Source of the DNA: Bacillota bacterium
GTDB lineage: Bacteria > Bacillota > UBA4882 > UBA8346
Length of the DNA: 64,000 bases
Reading direction: 5' to 3'
NCBI GenBank assembly: GCA_023436305.1
Contig: JAEZJQ010000129.1
Coordinates: 11,507-75,506 of the forward strand
This document shows, piece after piece, positions 1-8,893 of this stretch. Both the position numbers and the translations under genes were made by a program. A model generated the notes under the pieces. That model made no database searches. It saw only the letters and a program-made list of their open reading frames with translations, and was not told the origin of the DNA. How positions within the stretch are numbered: the stretch's first letter is position 1; each line of letters begins with the position of its first letter.

Positions 1-3000
1 TTTGCGAATTTCCACCAGAGTAAAGCAGACTACCACTCCCCCGATTCCGTATATGGCGGTCCACTTGGTAGCGGCGGCGAAACCCGCGGATACAAAGATC
101 AATATGATGGTCCCCAGTGAATTCCTTACTCCCGGTTTGAGTTCCTGGTCTTTCACATATTTAACCGTGAATAAGAACATTAAGGCGATGAATAATACCG
201 AAGTAGTATCAATGGTCGAATACCGGCTCTGCACGAAGGGCATAAAGTCCATCATTCCCAAAGCCATGGTGGCATAAGCTCCGAAGCGGCTGGACAATAC
301 TTGCCGCCCCAGGAAAAACAGGGTAATCATCAATAAAATACCGGTAATTACATGCATGAAACGCATCCCGAAGGGATTCATCCCGAAGAGCAAAATACCG
401 AGGCTTAACAGATCCTTTCCGAAGGGGGGATGGGTGGTTTCATACACTTGATAGCCCTTGATAAATTCATATGCGGTACGGCCATGATAAATCTCATCAA
501 AATAGGTACTGTTCATAAAGGTGGGCTTTGTGGACATCCGCTCCGGCTCATCGAAGAGCGGGAATTGTGAAGCCGGTTCTTCGTTCCGGTTGGCTTCCCG
601 TACCGTAGCCACCGGTACCAGTTTGTTTTCGCCGTCAAAAAAGCTGATTTCATTCACATGGCCGGCCACAGGATCCGGGATCACCCTCAGTTTACTGACT
701 CCGTCCATGACCACCGACATGGTCCGCAAAATATAATAGTTATCACAAGACAATTCACCGGCCGGATTCCAATTAACGCCATCGAAACTTTCCAGTTTCA
801 TTTTACCGGAGCCTTCCGCATCATGCCAGACCACAGTCCGGATACTCGATGGCCGGGTTAAATTGATTTCCACCGTTTGCTCCGGACTAATCAATTCAAT
901 CCCGGTTTGGGGCGTGTTCCGGGACCCTAAATTGGTGAAAATAAAGATGGAATACAAAAGCACAATGAGCCCCAAAATCAGATAGTCCCGTTTCACCAGC
1001 TTGAATGGCTTTTCAGTGAGTTTAGCCTGCAACATGGTCTTCAATTTTTGAGCGTAGGCGCCGAAAAATTCTTTGGCGCTCCGGTTCTTGCCACCGGATT
1101 GAATCTTAAAAATCAACAGCATGGCTACATAAACCGCTGCGTTAATGATCGCCAGAATATATAAAACCCGGTTGAACACTTGATCGTCGATCATATTTTT
1201 AAACTTGATAATGACCGTGTGTAAATTCAACAGGAAGGAGATGCTGAGAATCATGGTTCCGTAAAAGATCTTCCGATCTTTGTAGTAACCCACCGCCAGC
1301 AGCATGAAAGCCAGGATAGGGAATGAATAACGTTCGTGCATCCGCGGAAAGAACATGAAAAAGCCGAAGGCTATCATCGCGAACGCCGCCGCAAGACTGC
1401 CGTCGGTCCGCTTCCGCCAGTAATAATAACAGCACCAGATAACACTGCCCAGGAACAATAAAATGCCCAATAGATTGTAACTGATCCCCCAAATAACCGG
1501 CGTGCTGTCATTTGCATAATTGCCGCTGATTAAGGCCATAAAGTTAGCCGCATTCATGGTGGCATAAGGATAAGTAGCCGCTTGTTTGGTATAAAAATCA
1601 TAGACCCAGCCGAACATCCCGAAAGGATTATTCATATTAAACGGCAGGATGATTAAAACAAAGGCCAAAAACGCCAGACCCAGAGTGGACAAACAGCGCT
1701 TCCAATCGTAATTCAGGAATAAATAGAACAACAATAGCGGCACAAAGGCAATGGTCTGGGTTTTGGTTAAGAAGGAAGCAACCACCACTATCGCGGCCAC
1801 ATCCGGATTTCGTTTTACAATCAAGAAATAAAAGGCCAACATCATCAAGAAGGCGTAATAAGTGTCCACCTGCCCCCAGTAAGAAGAGTTATAAATCACC
1901 GGCGGGAGGAACATATAGATAATGGCTAAAATCATACCAAATATAGGCCTTTTGCGGCGCAATATGGCGAAAATCAGCCAGGCGGTACCGATATCGAATA
2001 ACAATGAAGGAAGTTTGATTAAAAACGTAAATAAATAATCATTGTTCACGGCTCCCAGCAATTTGCCGAGAGAACCGATAAACCATAAAATGTACAGGGC
2101 AAAGGGCGGATAATCGCAGAACTTGCCGGGAGCGTAAAAACGGGCCGGACCGTTTTGAACAACGTCCAGCGCCCAGGCTTTGAAGTCGCCCATATCCACC
2201 GCAAACGGTATAGCCGGTATCAGTGGTAGCCTGACCAAAAAAGTCAGCGCGGCAAAACCTGCGAAAAGTAAAGGAAGTTTTTCCTTGATGATTTCCAATT
2301 GTGTTTTTTCCAGGAATTCGCCTTGCAATTGTTTCGTTTTTAGCATGAATCCGGCCAAAATCAACAAATAGAACAAGGCAATTAACGCCGGATAGGCCAT
2401 GCCTTTCAATGACAGACCGGACTGGGCGGCGCCGCTCTCGGTATTGTTATTGGCATTTTGAGGCGGCTGTTGATTGGCGGGTTTCGGCGCCTCAAGCTGT
2501 TCGAAATATACCGGTTCTTTATTCACATCTTCCAATTTAAAATCGTCGAAATAGGCTTTTCCGGTGGCGTTACTGCCGTAATATCCCAACCGGACGGCCA
2601 AGGTGATTTCATTCATGGAAGCATGAGTCCGGAAAATCAATTCAATCGGACGCCAATCATTGGTGCCGTTGACACTGACAGATTGAGTCCAACAATTCTC
2701 CAACATGATGGACAAGTTGGCTCCGGTGATGTTTTGGGTCACATTTTCGGTGGCCACCCATCCTGAGAAACGGTAAATGTTATTCGGCTTCACCTTGATG
2801 GTTTGCACCATACGGATATCGTTTCCGGTCTCCGACTGCAGCAACAGCGCACGTTGGCCGCCATGTACCTTTTTATCGGTTACCGCGCCGAAGGAACCTT
2901 CTTGCCAGTACCCAAACTTCCAATTTTTCGGCTGAAAGGTGTTGTTGACATCTTCAAACCCGCCGTTCTTTAAAAGATTGACGGTGGTGGTTTCGGCCTC

Positions 3001-3099
3001 TTGACCAAAAGTAACCGAGGCCAGCAATAACACCAATAAAACCAAGCAACTAACTTTGACTAAAAACCGGTAATCTCTCCTATAAAACCGCTTGTGCAT
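1..3099 (-). CDS. Large two-part GT-C (PMT/GT39-like) membrane glycosyltransferase, C-terminus cut by window edge
   Basis: About 1033 codons are visible and the frame stays open to base 1, so the C-terminus is missing. The ATG at 3099 follows a GGGAGG ribosome-binding site. Residues 1-33 look like a signal peptide. About 35-190 resemble a CBM4/9-like carbohydrate-binding beta-sandwich (LLKNGGFED, YFDDFKLED). A membrane helix follows near 233. A first GT-C core at about 270-650 has an acidic loop (DMGDFKAWA) and many helices. A soluble insert lies at about 720-850, and a second GT-C core starts near 855 with the PMT-like motifs FDEIYHGRTAYEF and ETTHPPFGK. Known GT39-type enzymes transfer sugars from polyprenyl-phosphate donors on the outer face of the membrane. 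The gene is last in a run with gtrA, another GT-C protein and a GT2 enzyme, which suggests surface glycan or protein glycosylation. Substrate unknown. Two GT-C halves in one chain could mean one catalytic and one acceptor module. Confidence 0.85.
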   Translation of the reverse strand, partial: MHKRFYRRDYRFLVKVSCLVLLVLLLASVTFGQEAETTTVNLLKNGGFEDVNNTFQPKNWKFGYWQEGSFGAVTDKKVHGGQRALLLQSETGNDIRMVQTIKVKPNNIYRFSGWVATENVTQNITGANLSIMLENCWTQSVSVNGTNDWRPIELIFRTHASMNEITLAVRLGYYGSNATGKAYFDDFKLEDVNKEPVYFEQLEAPKPANQQPPQNANNNTESGAAQSGLSLKGMAYPALIALFYLLILAGFMLKTKQLQGEFLEKTQLEIIKEKLPLLFAGFAALTFLVRLPLIPAIPFAVDMGDFKAWALDVVQNGPARFYAPGKFCDYPPFALYILWFIGSLGKLLGAVNNDYLFTFLIKLPSLLFDIGTAWLIFAILRRKRPIFGMILAIIYMFLPPVIYNSSYWGQVDTYYAFLMMLAFYFLIVKRNPDVAAIVVVASFLTKTQTIAFVPLLLFYLFLNYDWKRCLSTLGLAFLAFVLIILPFNMNNPFGMFGWVYDFYTKQAATYPYATMNAANFMALISGNYANDSTPVIWGISYNLLGILLFLGSVIWCCYYYWRKRTDGSLAAAFAMIAFGFFMFFPRMHERYSFPILAFMLLAVGYYKDRKIFYGTMILSISFLLNLHTVIIKFKNMIDDQVFNRVLYILAIINAAVYVAMLLIFKIQSGGKNRSAKEFFGAYAQKLKTMLQAKLTEKPFKLVKRDYLILGLIVLLYSIFIFTNLGSRNTPQTGIELISPEQTVEINLTRPSSIRTVVWHDAEGSGKMKLESFDGVNWNPAGELSCDNYYILRTMSVVMDGVSKLRVIPDPVAGHVNEISFFDGENKLVPVATVREANRNEEPASQFPLFDEPERMSTKPTFMNSTYFDEIYHGRTAYEFIKGYQVYETTHPPFGKDLLSLGILLFGMNPFGMRFMHVITGILLMITLFFLGRQVLSSRFGAYATMALGMMDFMPFVQSRYSTIDTTSVLFIALMFLFTVKYVKDQELKPGVRNSLGTIILIFVSAGFAAATKWTAIYGIGGVVVCFTLVEIRK

Positions 3100-3145
3100 T
3101 ATTCAAAACCTCCCTGGAGAATGATATGAAATATTGGCGATGATT

Positions 3146-3165
3146 TACGCACGCACGCGTGCGCG
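3146..3165. repeat. 20-nt alternating pyrimidine-purine tract
   Basis: Every step alternates pyrimidine and purine, and the tract is mostly CG/CA/TG dinucleotides with a central GCACGCGTGC palindrome. It lies between the GT2 stop and the ATG of the large GT-C gene, about 45 bases upstream of that ATG. Such tracts can adopt left-handed DNA or a short hairpin in RNA. A similar 21-nt tract occurs at 58292-58312, also just upstream of a gene. Function unknown. Confidence 0.6.
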
Positions 3166-3208
3166 ATCCCGAATGTTTCCTTTAAACGGATAGCCGTTCC
3201 CTGTTAGG

Positions 3209-3964
3209 CTAATGATAAAAGCCACGGAAGTTATTCAACTTGATTCTCGCCACTTGCATTAATATCTGAATCGATTCCTTTATGTAACTCTTCTTTTTGG
3301 TGCTGGACCGATCCCGATCTTCCCAGGCCACAACCACTTCCTTAATCCGTTTATGGTTCATCCGGGCCAAATATAGTAACTCAATATCAAAGCAGGTAAC
3401 CGTCCAACCTTTGGCCACGGTTTGGGTTCGGATAAATTCCAGTTTGGGGAAGAGTTCTTTGGCAAGTGGAGCTCTGAGTGCCTTAAACCCGCATTGGGTA
3501 TCATTAATGTGTCGTAAAATAACCAATTTACGGCCATGTTTGAAGACGAAAGAACCCAGGCGCCTGTAAAACTGAAAGTTTTTACGATTCACCCTGGAGC
3601 CGATGATTACATCGAACTCATTAAAAAACGGCAGCAGTTTTTCAACCTCGGACAAGGGCGTGGACTGATCCATATCGGTAAACAATATAAATTCTCCCGC
3701 CGCCCTGTTGATCCCGTGAAAAATCGCCACCGGTTTGCCGCCATGAAGATTTTCTAGCAAAACTACATTATTCCGACCCCGGATAAAATCTTTCACCAAT
3801 TCGATACTGCCATCGGTGGAACCGTCATCGGAAATAATCAATTCCCAACTGAAAGGGACCGTCTGTAAATACTCGTAAACTTCATTCAATACGCCCTGTT
3901 GCAAATTCGCTTTTTCATTGTAACAAGGAACAATTACCGATAAATAACATTTTGTGTTGTTCAT
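3209..3964 (-). CDS. Glycosyltransferase family 2 (DPM1/DPG synthase-like)
   Basis: 251 residues. The start ATG at 3964 follows an AAAGGTG-type site; an upstream in-frame start would run into the preceding gene. The N-terminus LSVIVPCYNE, then SDDGSTDGS at about residue 40 and FTDMDQSTP at about 95, form the GT-A fold with the DxD nucleotide-sugar/metal site. GSR and CGFKALR further on are typical of dolichyl/polyprenyl-phosphate sugar synthases. No C-terminal membrane helices are seen, so this is a cytoplasmic, membrane-associated enzyme. By family analogy it makes a polyprenyl-phosphate-linked sugar. The GtrA-like protein upstream would flip it and the GT-C proteins would use it outside. 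The donor sugar cannot be told from sequence. Confidence 0.88.
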   Translation of the reverse strand: MNNTKCYLSVIVPCYNEKANLQQGVLNEVYEYLQTVPFSWELIISDDGSTDGSIELVKDFIRGRNNVVLLENLHGGKPVAIFHGINRAAGEFILFTDMDQSTPLSEVEKLLPFFNEFDVIIGSRVNRKNFQFYRRLGSFVFKHGRKLVILRHINDTQCGFKALRAPLAKELFPKLEFIRTQTVAKGWTVTCFDIELLYLARMNHKRIKEVVVAWEDRDRSSTKKKSYIKESIQILMQVARIKLNNFRGFYH

Positions 3965-4019
3965 GGATACACCTTTTTTTCTGTAAAGATGTGATAATGT
4001 TCGTGTTTGCGCGCCTACT

Positions 4020-5246
4020 TCATTGCCAGTCCAAAAACAGCCAAACCGTCCCGTAAATATTAAGGATAACTCCGAAGGCCAGCAACGCGACTTCATATGG
4101 ATAAAATCTGGTTTGTTTTTGATAGATATAGAAAAAGATATAGGGCAGAAAATCAACGAAATACCGGATGCCAAACTGCCACCCGCCCAATGTGCGATGG
4201 CATAAGAACAAAACGATATGCATTACAATTAATACCGGTATTACCAGATCATAAAATGTAATTTTCCGGTTGATAATGCTTTTGAACCAACGCACCAAAA
4301 ACGGGATAAAAATCGGATTCGCCAGCAGAAACAAAAAGCCGTCATGCCGGGGCACGGTCAACCGGGTGGTCCCCGGGATCAAACTGGGCAACCGGAAGAT
4401 ATTCGATAAATTGTTACGAATATAATTAAAACTAAATTGCCCGTACTCCGCCCGCATAAACTCCGGAAGATATGAATGGCCGAATTCCAGGGGGTTCCCG
4501 AACCGAATCCAATTATACCATCCGTAAACGCAGAAAATGATCAGCGGCGGGACGGCATAGGGTAAAAATTTTAGAAGATCCTTCACGGTTTTAATTTCAT
4601 TACACCGTTTTAAATTCTCGCTCAAAATATACAAATATATTGGAAAATAAAGGGCCTGAAACGGCCGGCATCCGATGGACAGCGCCCAGCAAACCAGCCC
4701 CAGGTGCCAATCGGATTTCTTTTCGGAAGTAATCAAGTATAAGGACAACAGGGTCAGTAAAAAGGATAATACTTGAGCTTGAAACCAGACGCCTCCGGAA
4801 ACCGACAATGCTAACAGGTTCCCGCCTATCACCAGAAAAATAGCCCAAAACAAAGCGTGAGTATCCGGCATTTTACGGCGTTTACAAAACAGATAAGCGA
4901 CGACAAAGGAAAGCAAAGTATAAATGGTGGTCAGCAAGTTGTCCGGCGTATTTCCACCAAAGAACGGGATTAAAAAGAATTGGACCACCGAAGGCACTGG
5001 CGGAAAGCTTACATAAATCTTATCATGATACTTGGCCAACTCAAGCCAGGGATAATCCTGGCCCAGATCAGCCCGCCCCTGCCACCAGGCCTTGGCCTGA
5101 AGCGTATATGACTCGTAAGCGTTGTGCGATAAAATATTCTGTTTTAGGGTCATGTACATAAAATAATAGCCGATCATTAAAACCAGGAGAGCCATAATTA
5201 AAGTCCGGTGTCTCTGGTAAAAGGTGGTGATTTTCGAGGCCGTCAT
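4020..5246 (-). CDS. Polytopic GT-C-type membrane protein, putative glycosyltransferase
   Basis: 408 residues with roughly ten hydrophobic segments. The first extracytoplasmic loop (about residues 35-85) has YESYTLQAKAWWQG and then KIYVSFPPVPS, the layout of acidic loop plus proline-rich motif seen in GT-C membrane glycosyltransferases. The start ATG overlaps the stop of the gtrA-like gene by four bases (ATGA), so translation is probably coupled. The C-terminus ends on a short hydrophobic helix. By context it would transfer a sugar from the polyprenyl-phosphate donor made by the adjacent GT2 enzyme. The acceptor is unknown. An O-antigen-ligase-like or flippase role cannot be excluded. Confidence 0.75.
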   Translation of the reverse strand: MTASKITTFYQRHRTLIMALLVLMIGYYFMYMTLKQNILSHNAYESYTLQAKAWWQGRADLGQDYPWLELAKYHDKIYVSFPPVPSVVQFFLIPFFGGNTPDNLLTTIYTLLSFVVAYLFCKRRKMPDTHALFWAIFLVIGGNLLALSVSGGVWFQAQVLSFLLTLLSLYLITSEKKSDWHLGLVCWALSIGCRPFQALYFPIYLYILSENLKRCNEIKTVKDLLKFLPYAVPPLIIFCVYGWYNWIRFGNPLEFGHSYLPEFMRAEYGQFSFNYIRNNLSNIFRLPSLIPGTTRLTVPRHDGFLFLLANPIFIPFLVRWFKSIINRKITFYDLVIPVLIVMHIVLFLCHRTLGGWQFGIRYFVDFLPYIFFYIYQKQTRFYPYEVALLAFGVILNIYGTVWLFLDWQ

Positions 5247-5749
5247 CGCGGGTTAACCTCCGGTTCGGTTTTTAATTGGGTTTTTTTGGATTCCCTGAAG
5301 ATAAAATATTTCCGGGCGGAAAAATTCCAGATGTACACGATAAAAGTGGCGATAACTTTCTTCAACATATTGATATAATCTTGGTTACCGATGTTAAAAA
5401 TATTCTCCAGCAGATGATATGTATCATCAATCCAGAATAACAAATAATTTAAACCCAACCCCACCAAACCAATGATTGTAAATGTGGCGAAACTCTTGGT
5501 CAAGCTGTCGGGCGTATAACTAAATACCCAGATTTGGGTGAAGTAATAGTTAACGACGAGTCCAAAAACGAAGGATATCGACGTCGCCAAAAATGGATTC
5601 ACATGCAACAAAACCGCCAGCAAAAAATATATCGCCCAATCCACCAGAGTTGCCAGACCTCCGACAAAAATGCTCCGGAAAAATTGGACGAACACATTAT
5701 CATTTTTTTGAATTAGCAATTGTTGCAACTTATGTTTGAGCCATACCAT
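5243..5749 (-). CDS. GtrA family membrane protein
   Basis: 168 residues. The FFRSIFVGGLATLVDWAIY segment near residue 24 is the GtrA-family hallmark, and four membrane helices are evident with a charged C-terminal tail (RKYFIFRES). GtrA-type proteins are thought to help translocate polyprenyl-phosphate-linked sugars across the membrane in glucosylation systems. It is the first gene of the glycan operon, followed with a four-base overlap by the GT-C protein, then GT2 and the giant GT-C protein. A promoter-like pair and a dyad lie at 5776-5810. Confidence 0.9.
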   Translation of the reverse strand: MVWLKHKLQQLLIQKNDNVFVQFFRSIFVGGLATLVDWAIYFLLAVLLHVNPFLATSISFVFGLVVNYYFTQIWVFSYTPDSLTKSFATFTIIGLVGLGLNYLLFWIDDTYHLLENIFNIGNQDYINMLKKVIATFIVYIWNFSARKYFIFRESKKTQLKTEPEVNPR

Positions 5750-5775
5750 AATGTTAACCTCTTATCTCGTAAAAG

Positions 5776-5803
5776 TTTATAATTTGTAAACAAATTATCA
5801 CAA
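5776..5803 (-). promoter_or_regulatory. Candidate sigma-A promoter of the glycan operon
   Basis: On the minus strand TTGTGA (5798-5803) and TATAAA (5776-5781) are separated by 16 bases, about 30 bases upstream of the gtrA-like start. The match is moderate. An inverted repeat at 5789-5810 overlaps the -35 element and spacer. Confidence 0.35.
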
Positions 5804-5810
5804 ATTTGTT
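5789..5810. repeat. Inverted repeat, possible operator of the glycan operon
   Basis: AACAAATT and AATTTGTT form two perfect 8-base arms separated by six bases, covering the putative -35 region of the operon at 5243-5749. Placement over a promoter suggests a repressor site, but the AT-rich sequence makes chance symmetry possible. Confidence 0.35.
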
Positions 5811-6046
5811 AACGTAACATTAATTATCCCATATTTACGGTTTTCTGTAAAGACGCTGTGAATTGAAATCGGATAAATAATAATTGTCCGTATTGATTTT
5901 ACGGTTTTTCGGCATCCTATAATAAAATCGGCAGAAACCAAAAAATACATAATAAATACCCAGAAGAAAAGAAAATAATTCCTACCGGCAAATATCGTTC
6001 TTAAATTTTTTTGGCGCTGAAAAAGGAGATTCGATTGAGAGCCGAT
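5811..6046. other. AT-rich intergenic stretch
   Basis: Between the glycan operon (5750) and the DUF378 gene (6093) lie the promoter/dyad at 5776-5810 and the terminator at 6047-6083. The remaining bases show no open frame with a ribosome site, and no other structure was seen. Confidence 0.5.
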
Positions 6047-6083
6047 TAAAAAGCTGCCCGTGAAAATCCGGGCAGCTTTTTAT
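6047..6083 (-). terminator. Bidirectional rho-independent terminator
   Basis: AAAAAGCTGCCCG and its complement form a stem with a short loop, bounded by A/T runs on both sides. It lies just after the stop of the DUF378 gene on the minus strand. Confidence 0.85.
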
Positions 6084-6092
6084 ATTAATTTT

Positions 6093-6314
6093 TTATTGTG
6101 GAGGTAAATTATTGGGGTTGGAGTATTGTTCCCGCTCCCGAAACAAAAACTTGATGCAGTATAGACCGGCGATTCCCACCAGGGAATAAATAATCCGGCT
6201 AAGCGGCGCGGTATGACCTCCAAAAATATTTGCCACCAGATCATATCTGAACAACCCGACCAAAAGCCAGTTTAACGCGCCAATAATTACCAGAACCAAT
6301 GCAAACCTGTCCAA
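6093..6314 (-). CDS. DUF378 family small membrane protein
   Basis: 73 residues from a TTG start preceded by GGAG at a spacing of eight. Two hydrophobic helices (ALVLVIIGALNWLLVGLF and RIIYSLVGIAGLYCIKFLF) and the motif IGALNWLLVG with YSLVGIAGLY are the DUF378 signature found in Bacillus YuzA-like proteins. The function of this family is unknown. The C-terminal tail is polar (REREQYSNPN) and probably cytoplasmic. It is monocistronic, with its own terminator downstream. Confidence 0.85.
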   Translation of the reverse strand: MDRFALVLVIIGALNWLLVGLFRYDLVANIFGGHTAPLSRIIYSLVGIAGLYCIKFLFREREQYSNPNNLPPQ

Positions 6315-6492
6315 GCTTTCAACTCCATTCTGCAGTTTTACGGCGATGTGAAAAAACCGTTCACTAAGCGGCGCACACCGCTTTTTTATAGTGTGTCAAA
6401 GATGGGCAAGTTTCATTACGATTTTTCTAGGAAGTGCCGGATGGATTTGGCAAGAGTTGGCTTTTAGTCAAATAAATTACGAACATGTTCCC

Positions 6493-8469
6493 CTACTTCA
6501 CGGTAACTTTCAATGTCTTTCGTTCGGTAATCCCCATCTCCTCTTCCTGGACGCTCACTTGGATTGTATAGGTCCCCGCCTTTCCATAGGTATAGGATTG
6601 TTCCGGCCCTTCCAAGATTTTTCCGTCGCCAAAATCCCAAATATACTTGAAAACGGGGGTACCGGTGCCTTCCATGGTGGCTGATGCCTGACATTTTACA
6701 ATAAGCGGCGCGGCTCCGGTGATGGGCAAAACGGAAGCGGCCAATCGAACTTTCGGTGTTTCAACTTTAATTGAAGTGGTTACTTTCTCGATAACCGCCG
6801 GATGATATCGATCTTTCACTTCCAACGTTACCTGGTAATCGCCCGGCTGTTTGAAAAGATGAACCGGGTTTTGTTCCAAGCTGATGGAGCCGTCGTTAAA
6901 ATCCCAGCGGTATTGAGGTTCACAGGGCGAACCGGTAACACTGGTCGTAGCGTTGAAGCTAACTTGAAGCGGCGCCAAACCAGCGGTAATGCTGGACTTT
7001 ACCGCAACTTTCATCTGGGGTGGCAACGCCTTGACGGTAATCATACTATCGGCCAGATTCCCGGTATGCAACCGGTCACTAACCACAAGGCGGACTTGAT
7101 ATTCACCGGGACGTTTAAAGACATGAGTTGGTTTGTCAAGAACACTAACCTCCCCATCCCCAAATTCCCAACGGTATAGCAATTCCACCGGATTTCCGGT
7201 AATAGTTTTCCCCGGGTCAAAATTCACCGCCAGCGGTACAGTCCCTTCAACGCTGGAAGCGCTGACTTTCAAATCGATTTGAGGTGGAAGGACCTTAATC
7301 AAAATAATTTCCTCGGGGATGACTACATCGGGATGAAGTTTATCGACCATCTCGACCATTAACCGATAATCGCCGGGTTCGGTGAAAGTATGTTCAAATT
7401 TATTGCCCTTTACGGTTTCACCCGCCAACTCCCAGCTATATTCCAGCTGAACCGGACCGCCGTTGATTTTAGGATTCACCGTACCGGTCACTTTTAACGG
7501 AACCGGACCCAGCGCCGGAGTCACCACCACATTAGGCACAATGGTTTCCGGACTGACATCCACCAGCCAGGTTTTTTCGGTTTTATATTCATTGACGGTG
7601 GCCGTTAAAACTATCTGATAACGGCCAGGTTTCAAATAAGTATTATGGGCTTCCGGACCGGAGATTTCCACGCTATTGCCGAAATTCCAAGAATATGTCG
7701 CCCTTTGCCCGTAATTGACCACTGCATTGGCAGAAGCGGTTACCGCCAGTTCCACCGGTCCTTTTAACGGTTCGATCTTTGAGGTCAAAGTTACCAGTGG
7801 CGGCACCTCAAACTCGAAGCTGTATTTTTGGGAAGTTAACCCCGATGATGTTTTGCTGTTCCCTTCCACCATGATCAAGGTCTTCCCGCCACCGCTAAAT
7901 TGATGGGACACTGTTTTTCCGGTGGAGAAATCGTCATTGTTCCACAGCCATTTCCAGTCATTGAATCCGGCGGGACCGGTAATCTCAAAATCCACCAGAA
8001 AAGGTTTATCACCCAGGGAATATTTAATTTGGGCTTCGGCAAAACTTATATTGGCCTTGACCAAAGCGCCGGTTTTAAAAAACATCATGTATTCCCCGGC
8101 GTCAATGATGACTTTATATTGTTTTCCCTTGGGAATGGAGAATTTTCCTGTACTGGTAGCCATCTTGCGTTCAATTTGCTTACCGGTTCCCAAGTCTTCA
8201 ATGGTAAAAACGGCCGGTTTTTTTTCACTGGATATTTTCTTGGTAATGTTTACTTCCCAGATTAAAGTCGTTGCAAAATCCAACGGTTCCTGGGGGATGA
8301 TTAATTCTTGCTTCTGTCCCGCTTTTTCGACGGTAATTTGTAAATCGCGATTGATGGTGATGGTTCTGGAGTCGCCGTCCACCCCCCTGGCCTGGCCTAA
8401 AGTTGCGCCAAACAGGGAGATTGCCGTGAGAAAGATGATGCCGAGAATCAATAAATAAGACCGGCGCAT
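6493..8469 (-). CDS. Secreted multi-PKD-domain surface protein
   Basis: 658 residues; the start ATG at 8469 follows an AAAGGGGG site. Residues 1-26 are a signal peptide (MRRSYLLILGIIFLTAISLF, ending near GQARG). About 30-160 form a region with no family recognised. About 160-225 form a degenerate immunoglobulin-like unit. From about 230 to the end there are five PKD units, each ending in a version of the W-[ND]-F-[GN]-[DN]-G...H-x-[FY]-x-x-[PA]-G-x-Y pattern (for example YRWEFGDG, HVFKRPGEYQV). PKD units are beta-sandwich spacers found in surface and secreted proteins. No cell-wall anchor or catalytic domain is visible, so it is probably a structural or binding protein. Adjacent genes are unrelated. 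Confidence 0.8.
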   Translation of the reverse strand: MRRSYLLILGIIFLTAISLFGATLGQARGVDGDSRTITINRDLQITVEKAGQKQELIIPQEPLDFATTLIWEVNITKKISSEKKPAVFTIEDLGTGKQIERKMATSTGKFSIPKGKQYKVIIDAGEYMMFFKTGALVKANISFAEAQIKYSLGDKPFLVDFEITGPAGFNDWKWLWNNDDFSTGKTVSHQFSGGGKTLIMVEGNSKTSSGLTSQKYSFEFEVPPLVTLTSKIEPLKGPVELAVTASANAVVNYGQRATYSWNFGNSVEISGPEAHNTYLKPGRYQIVLTATVNEYKTEKTWLVDVSPETIVPNVVVTPALGPVPLKVTGTVNPKINGGPVQLEYSWELAGETVKGNKFEHTFTEPGDYRLMVEMVDKLHPDVVIPEEIILIKVLPPQIDLKVSASSVEGTVPLAVNFDPGKTITGNPVELLYRWEFGDGEVSVLDKPTHVFKRPGEYQVRLVVSDRLHTGNLADSMITVKALPPQMKVAVKSSITAGLAPLQVSFNATTSVTGSPCEPQYRWDFNDGSISLEQNPVHLFKQPGDYQVTLEVKDRYHPAVIEKVTTSIKVETPKVRLAASVLPITGAAPLIVKCQASATMEGTGTPVFKYIWDFGDGKILEGPEQSYTYGKAGTYTIQVSVQEEEMGITERKTLKVTVK

Positions 8470-8665
8470 TGGTATAACCCCCTTTATGCAAATAATTGAG
8501 CAAATAAACTTGTGACTGTTATTCAAGATCTAAATCAATTTTCCTGCTTTGGATACAAAATAAGGCCGTTTTACCATGAATTAGAGGGCTGTTTGTCGCC
8601 ATCTATTTATGAAATTTCGGATAAAAATCCATTACACCATAACTTTGAAAAATGGCGAAGAACCC

Positions 8666-8782
8666 CTAAGAGTCTGTGCGGCTAACCGGTTTTCGAAGCC
8701 TATTTAGTATCAAGTCACATATTCTAATGCCACATATAGTGGTTTATAGTTACTAAAAAGTGTTACGCGCACAGACTCCTAG
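8666..8782. repeat. MITE-like element, copy A, with terminal inverted repeats
   Basis: An approximately 115-base unit begins AGAGTCTGTGCG and ends CGCACAGACTC, perfect inverted termini of 11 bases. CTA occurs on both sides and may be a target duplication. The interior has no open frame. A second copy in the opposite orientation lies at 18103-18214; by eye about four of five positions match, including the shared internal string TTAGTATCAAGT. Such small non-coding, inverted-ended repeats are typical of MITEs, but a structured RNA is possible. Confidence 0.7.
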
Positions 8783-8893
8783 ACAATTCAAAATAAACTT
8801 GTAAATTTTCCATAATTTATTTTCAGGAAAAGAAGGAGATCAGAAAACAATCGCATATTTTTAATATATCAAGTATTGAAAGGAGAAGATACC
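8783..8893. other. Leader region of the 18-codon gene
   Basis: The gap between the PKD gene start (8469) and the lysine-rich mini-gene (8894) holds MITE-like copy A (8666-8782) and an AT-rich stretch that must contain the promoter of the mini-gene. No clear -35/-10 pair could be chosen. Nothing else is seen in 8470-8665. Confidence 0.4.

Noticed and set aside
7922..8458. 178-codon plus-strand frame antisense to the PKD gene.
   Set aside because: Lies entirely inside the PKD coding frame on the opposite strand and lacks a ribosome site; treated as a shadow of that gene.
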